Below are positions 46,022 to 54,263 of a stretch of 64,000 nt of DNA, piece by piece. Below the pieces are notes generated by a model, which was not told the origin of the DNA, searched no databases, and was given only the letters and a program-made list of their open reading frames with translations. Where the stretch lies: positions 868,001-932,000 of the forward strand of contig JADJOH010000008.1 in NCBI GenBank assembly GCA_016713925.1. The letters run 5' to 3'. A program made the translations under genes and the position numbers. Every line of letters begins with the position of its first letter. The stretch's first letter is position 1. The stretch is from Bacteroidota bacterium (GTDB lineage: Bacteria > Bacteroidota > Bacteroidia > AKYH767-A > OLB10).

Positions 46022-46867
46022 ATGCACCACGCAGATGCCAACGGCGACGGATGGATTGATCAGGACGACACTACAGTAGTGATCTCCAACTACGGACAGT
46101 CCCATCCGTTAGCCAATCCTGATCCACAGAGACCGGCCGCCGGTCCGGACCTCGCTGTAGTTCCTGTTGGGTCGGTCTTTGCAGCCGGGGATACCGTTCA
46201 TCTGAAAGTGATGGCCGGAAACAATGTTCTTCCGGTGGATTTGCTTTCTGCGATTGGCTTTAAAGTAGGTGTGCCGCCCGGGTTGATTGTTCCCGGTTCT
46301 TATGAAGTTACCACTGTGAACAACTGGCTCTGTCCTGATAGTAACTGCATCATGTATCATCGTGCGGATGAAACAAATGGAATTGCAGCTGTGAGCCTTG
46401 CGCGATTGGATGGAGATCAGGTGTCTGCTTATGGAGAATTAGCTGATATCAGTTTTGTAGTGAATGCCGCTTATACCGGAAGTCCAACGGTCACTATCAG
46501 TTTGAATGACTACAGAGCCTTCGATCCGGAGGTAACACCAATTTCACTTTCACCGATAGACGGAATTATTCAGGTGACCAATACTTCAGCAGAAGAAATA
46601 GCTGCCTTTGATGGTTTGAAACTTTATCCGAATCCTACAGGAGGAGAAGTGAATTTGCTTTTTAACTATAGAGGGCAACCAAATGAAGGAGTTCAAATAG
46701 AGGTGTTGGATATTGCCGGACGGGTGGTTAAATCATTCAATGCTGTCCAACTTCGAAACGGGGTACAGCAAATTCAATTGGATTGCAGTGACCTGATCAA
46801 TGGTATGTATTTTATTTCAATTCAATCGATGAACGAATGGGTTACGTTGAAGTTGGTAAAAAACTAA
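46022..46867 (+). CDS. C-terminal part of the same adhesin: dockerin-like loop, cohesin-like fold, T9SS domain
   Basis: Same frame as 40838-46006, separated only by the TAA. It opens with a complete EF-hand-like loop (HADANGDGWIDQDDTTVVISNYG), the second half of the dockerin-like pair. A roughly 140 aa beta-sandwich with cohesin-like sequence (VHLKVMAGNNVLPVDLLSAIGFKVGVPPG) follows, then LYPNPTGGEVNLLF … GMYFISIQSMNEWVTLKLVKN, a T9SS type A domain. Without a signal peptide this part alone would stay in the cytoplasm, so it makes sense only with the upstream part. The ATG at 46022 is probably not a natural start. Confidence 0.78.
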   Translation: MHHADANGDGWIDQDDTTVVISNYGQSHPLANPDPQRPAAGPDLAVVPVGSVFAAGDTVHLKVMAGNNVLPVDLLSAIGFKVGVPPGLIVPGSYEVTTVNNWLCPDSNCIMYHRADETNGIAAVSLARLDGDQVSAYGELADISFVVNAAYTGSPTVTISLNDYRAFDPEVTPISLSPIDGIIQVTNTSAEEIAAFDGLKLYPNPTGGEVNLLFNYRGQPNEGVQIEVLDIAGRVVKSFNAVQLRNGVQQIQLDCSDLINGMYFISIQSMNEWVTLKLVKN

Positions 46868-47003
46868 GAAGTGCCAATAGGATGCAGATGGTTGTGTTTA
46901 GATATACAGGTGTAATTTTCTTTTTAATATAAAGGATTTATTTTGTACTATTGTTAGTTGAATTGATTATTAGTAATTGCTATTCGCAGTTAATGCTATA
47001 AGG

Positions 47004-49154
47004 ATGGAAACCTATAAAGGCTTATTTAGAATATTGCTAATGGTACATTTGTGTTGGATAAATTCAATGTCTTTCGCCGTCGTTTACACTGTAACCAATA
47101 CCAACGATGCCGGTCCCGGCTCTTTGCGGGATGCGGTCACCATGGCAAATGCTTCCTCAGGAGCAGATGTGATACAGTTTCAAATACCCGGTTCAAGCTG
47201 GAATATTAACATTCTTACACCACTGCCACCACTTAATGACTCAATCTCCATTGACGGGAATACACAGCCTGGCAGCAGTTTTCCACTTAATCTTGTGACT
47301 ATAGATGCCTATTCATTAAATATATCGCATGGAATAATGCTCCATTCTAATAATATTTCTATAAGTGGATTGAAGTTCCGATCTTTCAATGTTGGAGCGG
47401 GCATTTTTTCTGATTATTTGGGTTTTGGGAATTCTACTAATAATAACCTGCTAATTTCCGGAAATGTTTTCCAGGATTCTAAATACGGTATTAGTATAAA
47501 ACATTACGGTTTTCGTAATGTTATTATTTCATCCAATAAGTTCTGGAATTGTACGGATATTAATATTAATTATACGCCGAGGTATTATTCTAAAGATGTT
47601 TCCATCTTTAACAACGAATTTATCGGACATAATACTTCCTCTTTTTCGGTAGCTGTTGTTTTATGCGAGTTTTCTTTTCCATACGGAAAGGTAACTAATA
47701 TATCAATTCTTGGGAACAGTATTAGAAATTGTGTATCCGGAATTGTAGTTAGGGGATTTACTAAAATCGATACCTTGAGCATTATTGGTAATACCATTGA
47801 TGCGATGCGCGGAGGAGTTGGAATTAACTTCGGCGATGGAAGTGGTAATAACGACTCTTGCAAACATGTTTTAGTGGAGGGCAATGTACTCGATTCCTGT
47901 GGCGGGATCAGCTTCTGGTGCTTGGCGTCAAGTGATACATTAGTATATAAGGATATAACCATTAGAAATAATAGTTTATATGGAACACTTGCTTTTGCGC
48001 TTACCGGTACATCTCCTCTGTCCACTGAATTGTTTTCAAATGTATTGGTGGAGAACAACAATATACCTTACGGAATTTATATTGAAGCAGGCGGAACAGG
48101 ATTGGTTTATGCCACTATAGACAGTCTCTCGATTATTGGAAACACAATGACTGAAGTAAATAACAATGGTATCCGTTTTTTTTGCCATGGAACCGGATCT
48201 TTCTGGAGTAGTGTTACTAATGTCCTTCTCCGGCGGAATACCATTTCAAATAGTTTTGACAACGGTATCGGCATTTCCTATAGCGCCATATCTTCTGCAA
48301 AAACAAATATTAGCAATTTCGTAATTGACAGTAATGTTATTAGCCAGTGTCCCGGTAATGGAATAAGTATTAACGCTTATGGAAATAATGGTGGAAACAG
48401 GTTGATTGATGATGTTTTTATTGGTGATAATGAAATATTCAGCAATACCGAACATGGCATAAACCTGGAGACCAGCAGCACAAATCCTTTTCAAGGGGTT
48501 CATATAGTACGTAATAGTATTTCTGGAAATGGTTTGACAGGAATATTTGAAAGTCCCACTTCTATTTATGCAAACCCGAAATTACCTGAACCTATCCCCG
48601 ATTGGGTCAATGCACAAACAGGGACTTTGGCGGGCCATGTAATAACACAACCATTTACTGCTTATGATATTCAGTTTTACGCCAATAATGTCCCCGGTAA
48701 CAATGGGAAAGGGGAGGGTAAATATTATTTTTCCACACAACCGGTCTTCACCGATGCTACCGGGTACGCCTCTTTCCAGGTTAGTATTCCTGTGAACCTT
48801 TCTAATCTTTATTATTCTTCAACAGCCACAGATGTAGCATTGAGTTCAACTTCTGAATTCAGTAACGCGATTGATTCATCTGTTGTGCAAACTGTGAAAG
48901 AAGAAATGATGGCGGGTATTCGTGTTTTTCCGTTACCGGCTGATGATAACTTGTTTATGAGCCGGGAGATCACCATTGACATTGGTAAAGTTTCATTGAT
49001 TGATTTAACAGGGCGTGTCTTATTTCAGAGAAAATATGAAGCTTCAGCTAATTTACTGATGATCGATGTTTCTTCTGTCCCTGATGGATGTTATATTTTG
49101 CAATATGAAACAGAAAAGGGAATCTTTTCTGATAAAGCCATGGTACAACATTAA
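47004..49154 (+). CDS. T9SS-exported right-handed beta-helix protein (paralog A)
   Basis: I take the ATG at 47004 (METYKGLFRILLMVHLCWINS), which has AAGG just upstream, rather than the TTG at 46977. The 716 aa protein starts with VYTVTNTNDAGPGSLRDAVTMAN, the usual opening of secreted parallel beta-helix proteins in this phylum. About 18 coils follow, rich in N-x-I/V (ISGNVF, IIGNTI, LLRRNTISNS). A small sandwich and a T9SS domain (RVFPLPADDNLFMS … GCYILQYETEKGIFSDKAMVQH) close it. Possible polysaccharide lyase or adhesin; no catalytic residues identified. It is paralogous to the split gene at 50070-52311, with the HAD gene between them. Confidence 0.85.
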   Translation: METYKGLFRILLMVHLCWINSMSFAVVYTVTNTNDAGPGSLRDAVTMANASSGADVIQFQIPGSSWNINILTPLPPLNDSISIDGNTQPGSSFPLNLVTIDAYSLNISHGIMLHSNNISISGLKFRSFNVGAGIFSDYLGFGNSTNNNLLISGNVFQDSKYGISIKHYGFRNVIISSNKFWNCTDININYTPRYYSKDVSIFNNEFIGHNTSSFSVAVVLCEFSFPYGKVTNISILGNSIRNCVSGIVVRGFTKIDTLSIIGNTIDAMRGGVGINFGDGSGNNDSCKHVLVEGNVLDSCGGISFWCLASSDTLVYKDITIRNNSLYGTLAFALTGTSPLSTELFSNVLVENNNIPYGIYIEAGGTGLVYATIDSLSIIGNTMTEVNNNGIRFFCHGTGSFWSSVTNVLLRRNTISNSFDNGIGISYSAISSAKTNISNFVIDSNVISQCPGNGISINAYGNNGGNRLIDDVFIGDNEIFSNTEHGINLETSSTNPFQGVHIVRNSISGNGLTGIFESPTSIYANPKLPEPIPDWVNAQTGTLAGHVITQPFTAYDIQFYANNVPGNNGKGEGKYYFSTQPVFTDATGYASFQVSIPVNLSNLYYSSTATDVALSSTSEFSNAIDSSVVQTVKEEMMAGIRVFPLPADDNLFMSREITIDIGKVSLIDLTGRVLFQRKYEASANLLMIDVSSVPDGCYILQYETEKGIFSDKAMVQH

Positions 49155-49239
49155 TTGGTATCCTTTATTTTAATGTTCTTTCTTGTGCAATTCAGCTTCC
49201 TGCTTCCCTGTTATTTTTCTAAAATTTATTGTTGGGAGT

Positions 49240-49247
49240 TATCTTTG
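49240..49247 (+). promoter_or_regulatory. Candidate -7 element (TATCTTTG) of the HAD gene
   Basis: A good match to TAnnTTTG, 28 bases upstream of the ATG at 49276; a second weaker AGCTTTG lies closer. Confidence 0.4.
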
Positions 49248-49275
49248 TATTTTATTTAGCTTTGTTGTTACTCTA

Positions 49276-49908
49276 ATGAAAACATTTGAAAACATCATCT
49301 TCGACCTCGGCGGCGTCATCATCAATCTCGATTACAATCGGACTGCACAAGCCTTCATTGATCTCGGACTAAAAAATTTCAATGAGATCTATTCAAAGGC
49401 GCAGCAATACCACCTTTTTGATGATTTCGAAAAAGGAATTATGCCTCCCGAAAATTTCCGTGCGGAACTGAGGAAATATCTCCCTTCCGAAACAACAGAT
49501 GAACAAATTGACAAAGCCTGGAATGCCATGTTGCTGGACATCCCGGTACACCGCGTGGAGTGGCTGCGTAAAGTAGGGGAGAGGTACCGTATCTTTTTAC
49601 TAAGTAATACCAATACAATTCACGTGGATTCTTTTACTAAAATGGCAGACAACGTATATGGACAAGGGGAGTTTGAACGCGTTTTCGAAAGGCACTATTA
49701 TTCCTGCCAAATGGGCATGCGCAAACCCGATGCGGAGATTTTTGAGAGAGTACTACAGGAAAACAATCTGGATAAGTCAAGAACTCTTTTTATTGATGAT
49801 AGTATTCAGCATGTGGAAGGGGCCATACGAACAGGATTACATGCCGAATTGTTAAAAGTGGAGTCAGGAGAATTAGTAGAGGTTAAATATTTATCGATTA
49901 TTTCGTAG
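49276..49908 (+). CDS. HAD-family phosphatase (YihX-like)
   Basis: The ATG at 49276 (MKTFENIIFDLGGVIINLDYNR) begins directly before motif I; the longer open frame from 49183 is noncoding in character. The 210 aa protein has motif I FDLGGV (nucleophile D10), motif II LLSNTN, motif III with K in GMRKPDAEIF, and motif IV FIDDSIQHVEGA. This is the HAD-IA subgroup with an alpha-helical cap, related to YihX-type sugar-phosphate phosphatases; the substrate cannot be told. Genes on both sides are paralogous beta-helix proteins, so its position may be an accident of duplication. Confidence 0.88.
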   Translation: MKTFENIIFDLGGVIINLDYNRTAQAFIDLGLKNFNEIYSKAQQYHLFDDFEKGIMPPENFRAELRKYLPSETTDEQIDKAWNAMLLDIPVHRVEWLRKVGERYRIFLLSNTNTIHVDSFTKMADNVYGQGEFERVFERHYYSCQMGMRKPDAEIFERVLQENNLDKSRTLFIDDSIQHVEGAIRTGLHAELLKVESGELVEVKYLSIIS

Positions 49909-50069
49909 GCTGTCCGACTTATACCAATGGATAGAACCATTGCAGAAATTTAACTGGTCAGGAGATGGGAACTTGTAATAGGGTATTTTTATTTGTAATT
50001 GATAATTTTATTTTTTAATTTCGCAATAGATATCATATTTGATATTACATACATTAATTAATTTGTGAC

Positions 50070-50309
50070 ATGAAGAATCTTATTTTTAAAATATGCTTTC
50101 TTATATTTTTTGGACAACATTCAAATGCTGCAATATTTAACGTAACCAACGACCTAGACATAGGGCCCGGTTCATTAAGAACAGCACTTACCCTTGCAAA
50201 TACTACATCGGGGAAGGACACTATAAAGTTTAACATTATTGGTATGGGCTCATGGTCAATAAATTTAATGACTAATTTGCCTGATATTACCGATTCACTT
50301 TTTTATTGA
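50070..50309 (+). CDS. Beta-helix T9SS protein (paralog B), N-terminal fragment
   Basis: It starts at the ATG 50070 with a signal peptide (MKNLIFKICFLIFFGQHSNA) and the same opening as paralog A (IFNVTNDLDIGPGSLRTALTLANTTSG). After DITDSLF a T6 run (50299-50304) pushes the frame into a stop; with five T the sense continues IDGLSQPFSQFPINVVRING in the next open frame. Read together with 50314-52311 it is one gene of about 2.2 kb. Confidence 0.78.
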   Translation: MKNLIFKICFLIFFGQHSNAAIFNVTNDLDIGPGSLRTALTLANTTSGKDTIKFNIIGMGSWSINLMTNLPDITDSLFY

Positions 50310-50313
50310 CGGC

Positions 50314-52311
50314 TTGAGTCAGCCATTTAGTCAATTCCCAATCAATGTTGTTAGGATTAATGGAAGTCCATTATCTTCAAGTGTTTTCATTGTAAAAAAA
50401 CCAAACATCCAAATTTGCGGACTGAGAATTGTTTCTAACCCGAGCCAGCATGGAATTCATTTCCCGATTTTATCAAATCAGATAATCTCAAATATATTAT
50501 TTAAAAATTTAGTATTAGAAAATTGTAATATTGGGATTTATGCCAGATCAGCTACTTACATTGATTTAACTGTAGACAGTAACATTTTTCTAAATGTGGA
50601 ACTCGGATTAGTTTCTGAGTTGAGTGATTCTTCAAGAGATTTTAGATTATTGAATAACAGCTTCAATGGTAATGGTTCGGCATTTAGTCGAGCTTGTGCT
50701 ATTGTAACTGAAACCCGTGTTGATACGAATGTTATAAAACTTCTTTTTAAAAATAATCAAGTGTCCAACTTTGCTTACGGTTTTCTAGTCATTTGTGGGG
50801 GGCAATTAGATTCAATAAAGGTTGAAAATAATTCGTTTAGAAATATATTTGTTGGTTGTGTTTCTTTGTATAATAATGGTTCTAGTAGAATTAATAGCAT
50901 TAAAATTAGTGAAAACTATTTTGATAGTACAAATGCTGGTAGCGGCATAGATTTAGACCAAAGTGGGCCAGGTATTGTGAAATTTAAGAGTATTACTATT
51001 TATAGAAATATTATTTACAGTTTAAATTCTTACGGTATTTTCATTTTTCAAAGTGGAAATGGTGTTGAGCGATGTCGAATAAGTGATTTGCAGATTCGAC
51101 AAAATGAGATATATTGTATTTATGGTATTCAACTTTATTCAGGCGGTACCGGTAATTTTCATGGGAGAATTAGCAATCTGGAAATTGATAGTAATGTTAT
51201 TATGGGAGCTAATCAATTTACAGGAATTGAGATTAGCGTTGGTGGAACAGGATATGCTATTTCAAGAATTTTTGATTTTATTATCCGAAGAAATGTAATT
51301 TCAAACTTCGGGAATGGAGTTATAATAGAGAATCGTGGAACAGGGAATAGAAGAAATTATATTTATAATTACTCTATAGAAGAAAACACCATTCAGAATT
51401 GTACCTTTAGTGGGATTAAAGTAAGTGTGGGAGGGCCAAATGCGATTGAATCGTACATTTTTAATGGAAAAATTATCCGAAATCTTATATCAAATTGTGT
51501 TCAAGATGGAATAAACATTTCCGCAGGAACGTCTTCATTTCAACCTTTAATATTTCAAGTATTTAACCATACAATTAAGGAAAATAGCATTCATGATAAT
51601 GGTGGTCATGGTATCTATGTTTCGAATTCAAATAAGGTAGTTACAGGGATTTCCATCCGTAGAAATATTTTGTACAATAACGACTCCTTAGGTATTAAAA
51701 CTTTTGACTATCAAAACGGATACGGAAATCCTGTTATTCCTTCACCTATTCTGGACTCAATAGTTTTTTCAGGCGCTCAGGCATTATTGTATGGGCATTT
51801 GTTTGCAAAACCCAGTAGCGGGTATGCCATAGAAGTCTTTTCGTCTGCTGCACCAGATCCATCGGGATTCGGTGAAGGAGAAAAATATTTGAGAATGAGT
51901 AGTCTTCTTTCGGATACAACTGGATATGCAACTTTTGTTATTCCTTTGGTGAATGTTTCGTCGTTAGATTATTTTTCTGCTACAGCCACTGATACACTGA
52001 TCAATACAACTTCCCCATTTAGTAATACTATATCCGCATTCACAACTTCACTCAATGAAGTATCAGATGAGGGGATGTTGATTTACCCAAATCCTGCCAA
52101 TAATTTGGTGTATATTTCACTTGCAAAATCAAGTTGGATTAAACAAATTGAACTTGTGGATTTGACAGGTCAATTAATTTCAAAAATCGAAGTCAAGGAA
52201 GGTGACTCTATTCTAAGTTTCTCGACATCGGATTTTCCCTCGGGTTATTATTTTTTAAGAGCGTTGGGAGAACATGTTATGGTGAGTAAATTGATCATAC
52301 ATCATGATTAA
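50314..52311 (+). CDS. Beta-helix T9SS protein (paralog B), main fragment
   Basis: 665 aa without its own credible start (TTG). It has about 16 right-handed beta-helix coils (LLNNSFNGN, IENNTFRNI-like, ISENYFDS, IRRNVISNF), a small sandwich (AIEVFSSAAPDPSGFGEGEK) matching that of paralog A, and a T9SS domain (IYPNPANNLVYISL … GYYFLRALGEHVMVSKLIIHHD). It is clearly AT-richer than paralog A and most neighbours, suggesting older divergence or different origin. Surface protein of unknown ligand. Confidence 0.83.
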   Translation: MSQPFSQFPINVVRINGSPLSSSVFIVKKPNIQICGLRIVSNPSQHGIHFPILSNQIISNILFKNLVLENCNIGIYARSATYIDLTVDSNIFLNVELGLVSELSDSSRDFRLLNNSFNGNGSAFSRACAIVTETRVDTNVIKLLFKNNQVSNFAYGFLVICGGQLDSIKVENNSFRNIFVGCVSLYNNGSSRINSIKISENYFDSTNAGSGIDLDQSGPGIVKFKSITIYRNIIYSLNSYGIFIFQSGNGVERCRISDLQIRQNEIYCIYGIQLYSGGTGNFHGRISNLEIDSNVIMGANQFTGIEISVGGTGYAISRIFDFIIRRNVISNFGNGVIIENRGTGNRRNYIYNYSIEENTIQNCTFSGIKVSVGGPNAIESYIFNGKIIRNLISNCVQDGINISAGTSSFQPLIFQVFNHTIKENSIHDNGGHGIYVSNSNKVVTGISIRRNILYNNDSLGIKTFDYQNGYGNPVIPSPILDSIVFSGAQALLYGHLFAKPSSGYAIEVFSSAAPDPSGFGEGEKYLRMSSLLSDTTGYATFVIPLVNVSSLDYFSATATDTLINTTSPFSNTISAFTTSLNEVSDEGMLIYPNPANNLVYISLAKSSWIKQIELVDLTGQLISKIEVKEGDSILSFSTSDFPSGYYFLRALGEHVMVSKLIIHHD

Positions 52312-52603
52312 GAAAGTATAGTAGCAATCTCAATCTTACTATTTATTTGTAAACATAGCCACTATTATTTCAGCTCATTGTTTTAGATGCCAAAAACTTA
52401 ACCTTATCTCCATGCATATGAGATCCTCAAACCTTTACTTAAGATGGCGAAATAATCAACCACCAATCAGCAATCTCAATCCTCAATACTCGACCATTAA
52501 TCACCTACAATCAACCATTAATCATCAATTATAATTCATAAAATAATTCTAATCTGCACCTGAATATTGGATTTTCAAATCAACCCATCTTCAAATTTTC
52601 GAA
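52312..52603. other. Low-complexity intergenic tract (AATCA-type words)
   Basis: No gene seen. From about 52455 to 52530 ATCAACC/AATCACC/CCATTAATCA words repeat. CAACCCATCTTCAAATTTTC at 52581-52600 is identical to 14456-14475. Its end overlaps the mce stop codon region. Confidence 0.6.
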
Positions 52604-53005
52604 TCATCTAATTTCCTGACAAAGTTCCACCAAAACCCCATTCGTGCTCTTAGGATGTAAAAAACAAATGAGCTTATTATCCGCACCGGGTTTAGGTTCT
52701 TTGTTAAGTAGTGTAAATCCTTCTCCTTCGAGTCGTTTCATCTCGGCATAAATATCGTCTACTTCAAAGGCGATATGATGAATTCCTTCCCCTTTCTTTT
52801 CAATGAATTTCGCAATGGGACTTTCGGGATTTGTGGCCACCAGGAGCTCAATTTTATTGGGACCTACCTGGAAGAATGAAGTCAGTACTCCTTCCGATTC
52901 CACTTCTTCCGATTTATAGCTGGGTACGTTAAATAATTTTGCGAAAAGTTCGTTCGACGTTTCGAGCGATTTTACTGCAATTCCGATATGTTCAATCTTA
53001 ACCAT
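52604..53005 (-). CDS. mce: Methylmalonyl-CoA epimerase
   Basis: A 133 aa protein of the glyoxalase/VOC fold with two beta-alpha-beta3 units: KIEHIGIAVKSLETS at the start (metal ligand H6), IELLVATNPESPI, GEGIHHIAFEVDDI (second-half metal ligand among the HH pair) and the closing GVLVELCQ glutamate. Length and motifs agree with Mce, which interconverts (R)- and (S)-methylmalonyl-CoA in propionate and branched-chain metabolism. Methylmalonyl-CoA mutase genes are not in the window. The upstream spacer contains a CTAAGG-type repeat. Confidence 0.92.
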   Translation of the reverse strand: MVKIEHIGIAVKSLETSNELFAKLFNVPSYKSEEVESEGVLTSFFQVGPNKIELLVATNPESPIAKFIEKKGEGIHHIAFEVDDIYAEMKRLEGEGFTLLNKEPKPGADNKLICFLHPKSTNGVLVELCQEIR

Positions 53006-53024
53006 ATAATGTATATAGAAGTAA

Positions 53025-53059
53025 CCACTAAGGCACTAAGGACACTAAGGAACACTAAG
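53025..53059. repeat. CACTAAGG tandem repeat
   Basis: The word CACTAAGG(A) occurs about four times in tandem (CCACTAAGGCACTAAGGACA…). It lies in the 87-base gap between mce and the rhomboid gene stop. Similar simple intergenic tracts are widely scattered in environmental bacterial genomes; function unknown. Confidence 0.7.
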
Positions 53060-53092
53060 TTTTAATATAATACTTATCTGAGGCTTAAATTT

Positions 53093-54160
53093 CTATCTTT
53101 TATCCGAATCCTTGGAACTTGCATCATCAGCGCCTGCCTGCCGACCGGCACGGTTCCTATCCTCATCTTTTTTCGGCTCAATATACTCATAAGTAATCTT
53201 CGGCGAAGAAAGATCAAATAAATCCTGTCCAACGACTTTTTCACTTTCCTTTAACTCCTCACCATCCTCTAACTTCATTTCCTCTTCCCCATCTTTCAAT
53301 CCTGACTCATTATCATCCCCCCTCTTCAAAACACTCACCTCGCCCGTTCCATGTTCAAACCTGTCTCCCGCATAGGGAGATCCTCCCATTTTTCGCGAGG
53401 CGCCATCTCCTTCCGGAGATTTTTGCTCGCGATCGGGAGCGGCTCCTCCCGACAAACCTGTCTCCCGCATAGGGAGATCTTCAAATTCATCCATTTTCAA
53501 ACCTGTCTCCCGCATAGGGAGATCTTCAAATTCCCCCATCTTCAAATTTTCAAATTCATCAAATTCATCAGGTTCATCTTCCCACTGATATTTGGTTCGT
53601 TGTGGTCCTTCTTTTCGATAGACCCATGATAATAGTAATCCCGCCAACCCGCCAAATAAATGTCCTTCCCAACTTGTTTCTTTAAACCAGGGAAAAATCC
53701 CCCAAACCATTCCTCCGTAAAGGAACACCACGATAAAACTCACCGCGAGCATTCTTCGTTCTCTGCGCCAAATACCGCTGAAGAAGATGAAAGAAGATAA
53801 ACCATAAACCAGTCCGCTGGCTCCGATATGGTAAGAAGCACGACCTCCCAGCCATAACCATAACCCTCCAAGTATCCAGGTCAGCAAAAAAACTTTTAAA
53901 GAGACTTCTCTATAGAAATAACGGAGCATGGCCATCAGGATGAATAACGGTATGGCATTGGAGAAAAGATGATCGTAATCTTTATGAATGAGCGGGAAGA
54001 AAAGGATTCCCCGGAGATCTGGGATTGATCTTGGAAACAGGCCGTAGGATGCGAAGCTGGTATCCGTCTGTACTTCGTAGTATTTAATTATACTGAGTAA
54101 AAGAATCAGGATAAAACCCGGAATGAAACTGTAAAGGATGCTCTTTATTTCGGGTTTCAT
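53093..54160 (-). CDS. Rhomboid intramembrane serine protease with repeat-derived tail
   Basis: 355 aa. The first 185 residues form a compact rhomboid core with six membrane helices: GILFFPLIHKDYDHLFSNAIPLF (conserved H and N), HIGASGLVYGL with the catalytic S115, and EGHLFGGLAGLL with the catalytic H167. The remaining 170 residues are hydrophilic and mostly acidic. Residues about 200-275 are coded by repeated DNA: the 15-residue unit LKMxEFEDLPMRETG occurs twice, and GGAAPDREQKSPEGDG plus KMGGSPYAGDRFEHG comes from a dispersed palindromic element. Catalysis should be normal. The tail looks like repeats captured in frame, or former noncoding sequence read through. Confidence 0.88.
   Translation of the reverse strand: MKPEIKSILYSFIPGFILILLLSIIKYYEVQTDTSFASYGLFPRSIPDLRGILFFPLIHKDYDHLFSNAIPLFILMAMLRYFYREVSLKVFLLTWILGGLWLWLGGRASYHIGASGLVYGLSSFIFFSGIWRRERRMLAVSFIVVFLYGGMVWGIFPWFKETSWEGHLFGGLAGLLLSWVYRKEGPQRTKYQWEDEPDEFDEFENLKMGEFEDLPMRETGLKMDEFEDLPMRETGLSGGAAPDREQKSPEGDGASRKMGGSPYAGDRFEHGTGEVSVLKRGDDNESGLKDGEEEMKLEDGEELKESEKVVGQDLFDLSSPKITYEYIEPKKDEDRNRAGRQAGADDASSKDSDKR
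53356..53524. repeat. Three identical 27 bp hairpin repeats and one larger element inside the rhomboid gene
   Basis: CAAACCTGTCTCCC GCATA GGGAGATC occurs at 53356-53382, 53453-53479 and 53498-53524; each can fold into a TCTCCC/GGGAGA stem. Copies two and three are 45 bases apart. Between copies one and two (53395-53453) lies the GCGAGGC…GGGAGCGGC element shared with 12241-12300. All are in the reading frame of the rhomboid tail. Confidence 0.85.
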
Positions 54161-54263
54161 GCAGCAAATCTACTTCAAATTAACAATTCTCAAATAAATG
54201 CTCACGCCATTCCTCTTCAGGGAAACCCGGATATTTATAATTTAGGAATTGGAGTGATTTAAC

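Noticed and set aside
45630..46079. 149 aa + strand ORF bridging the TAA of the giant adhesin
   Set aside because: It is a shifted frame of the adhesin with no domain; the adhesin continues across the TAA in its own frame.
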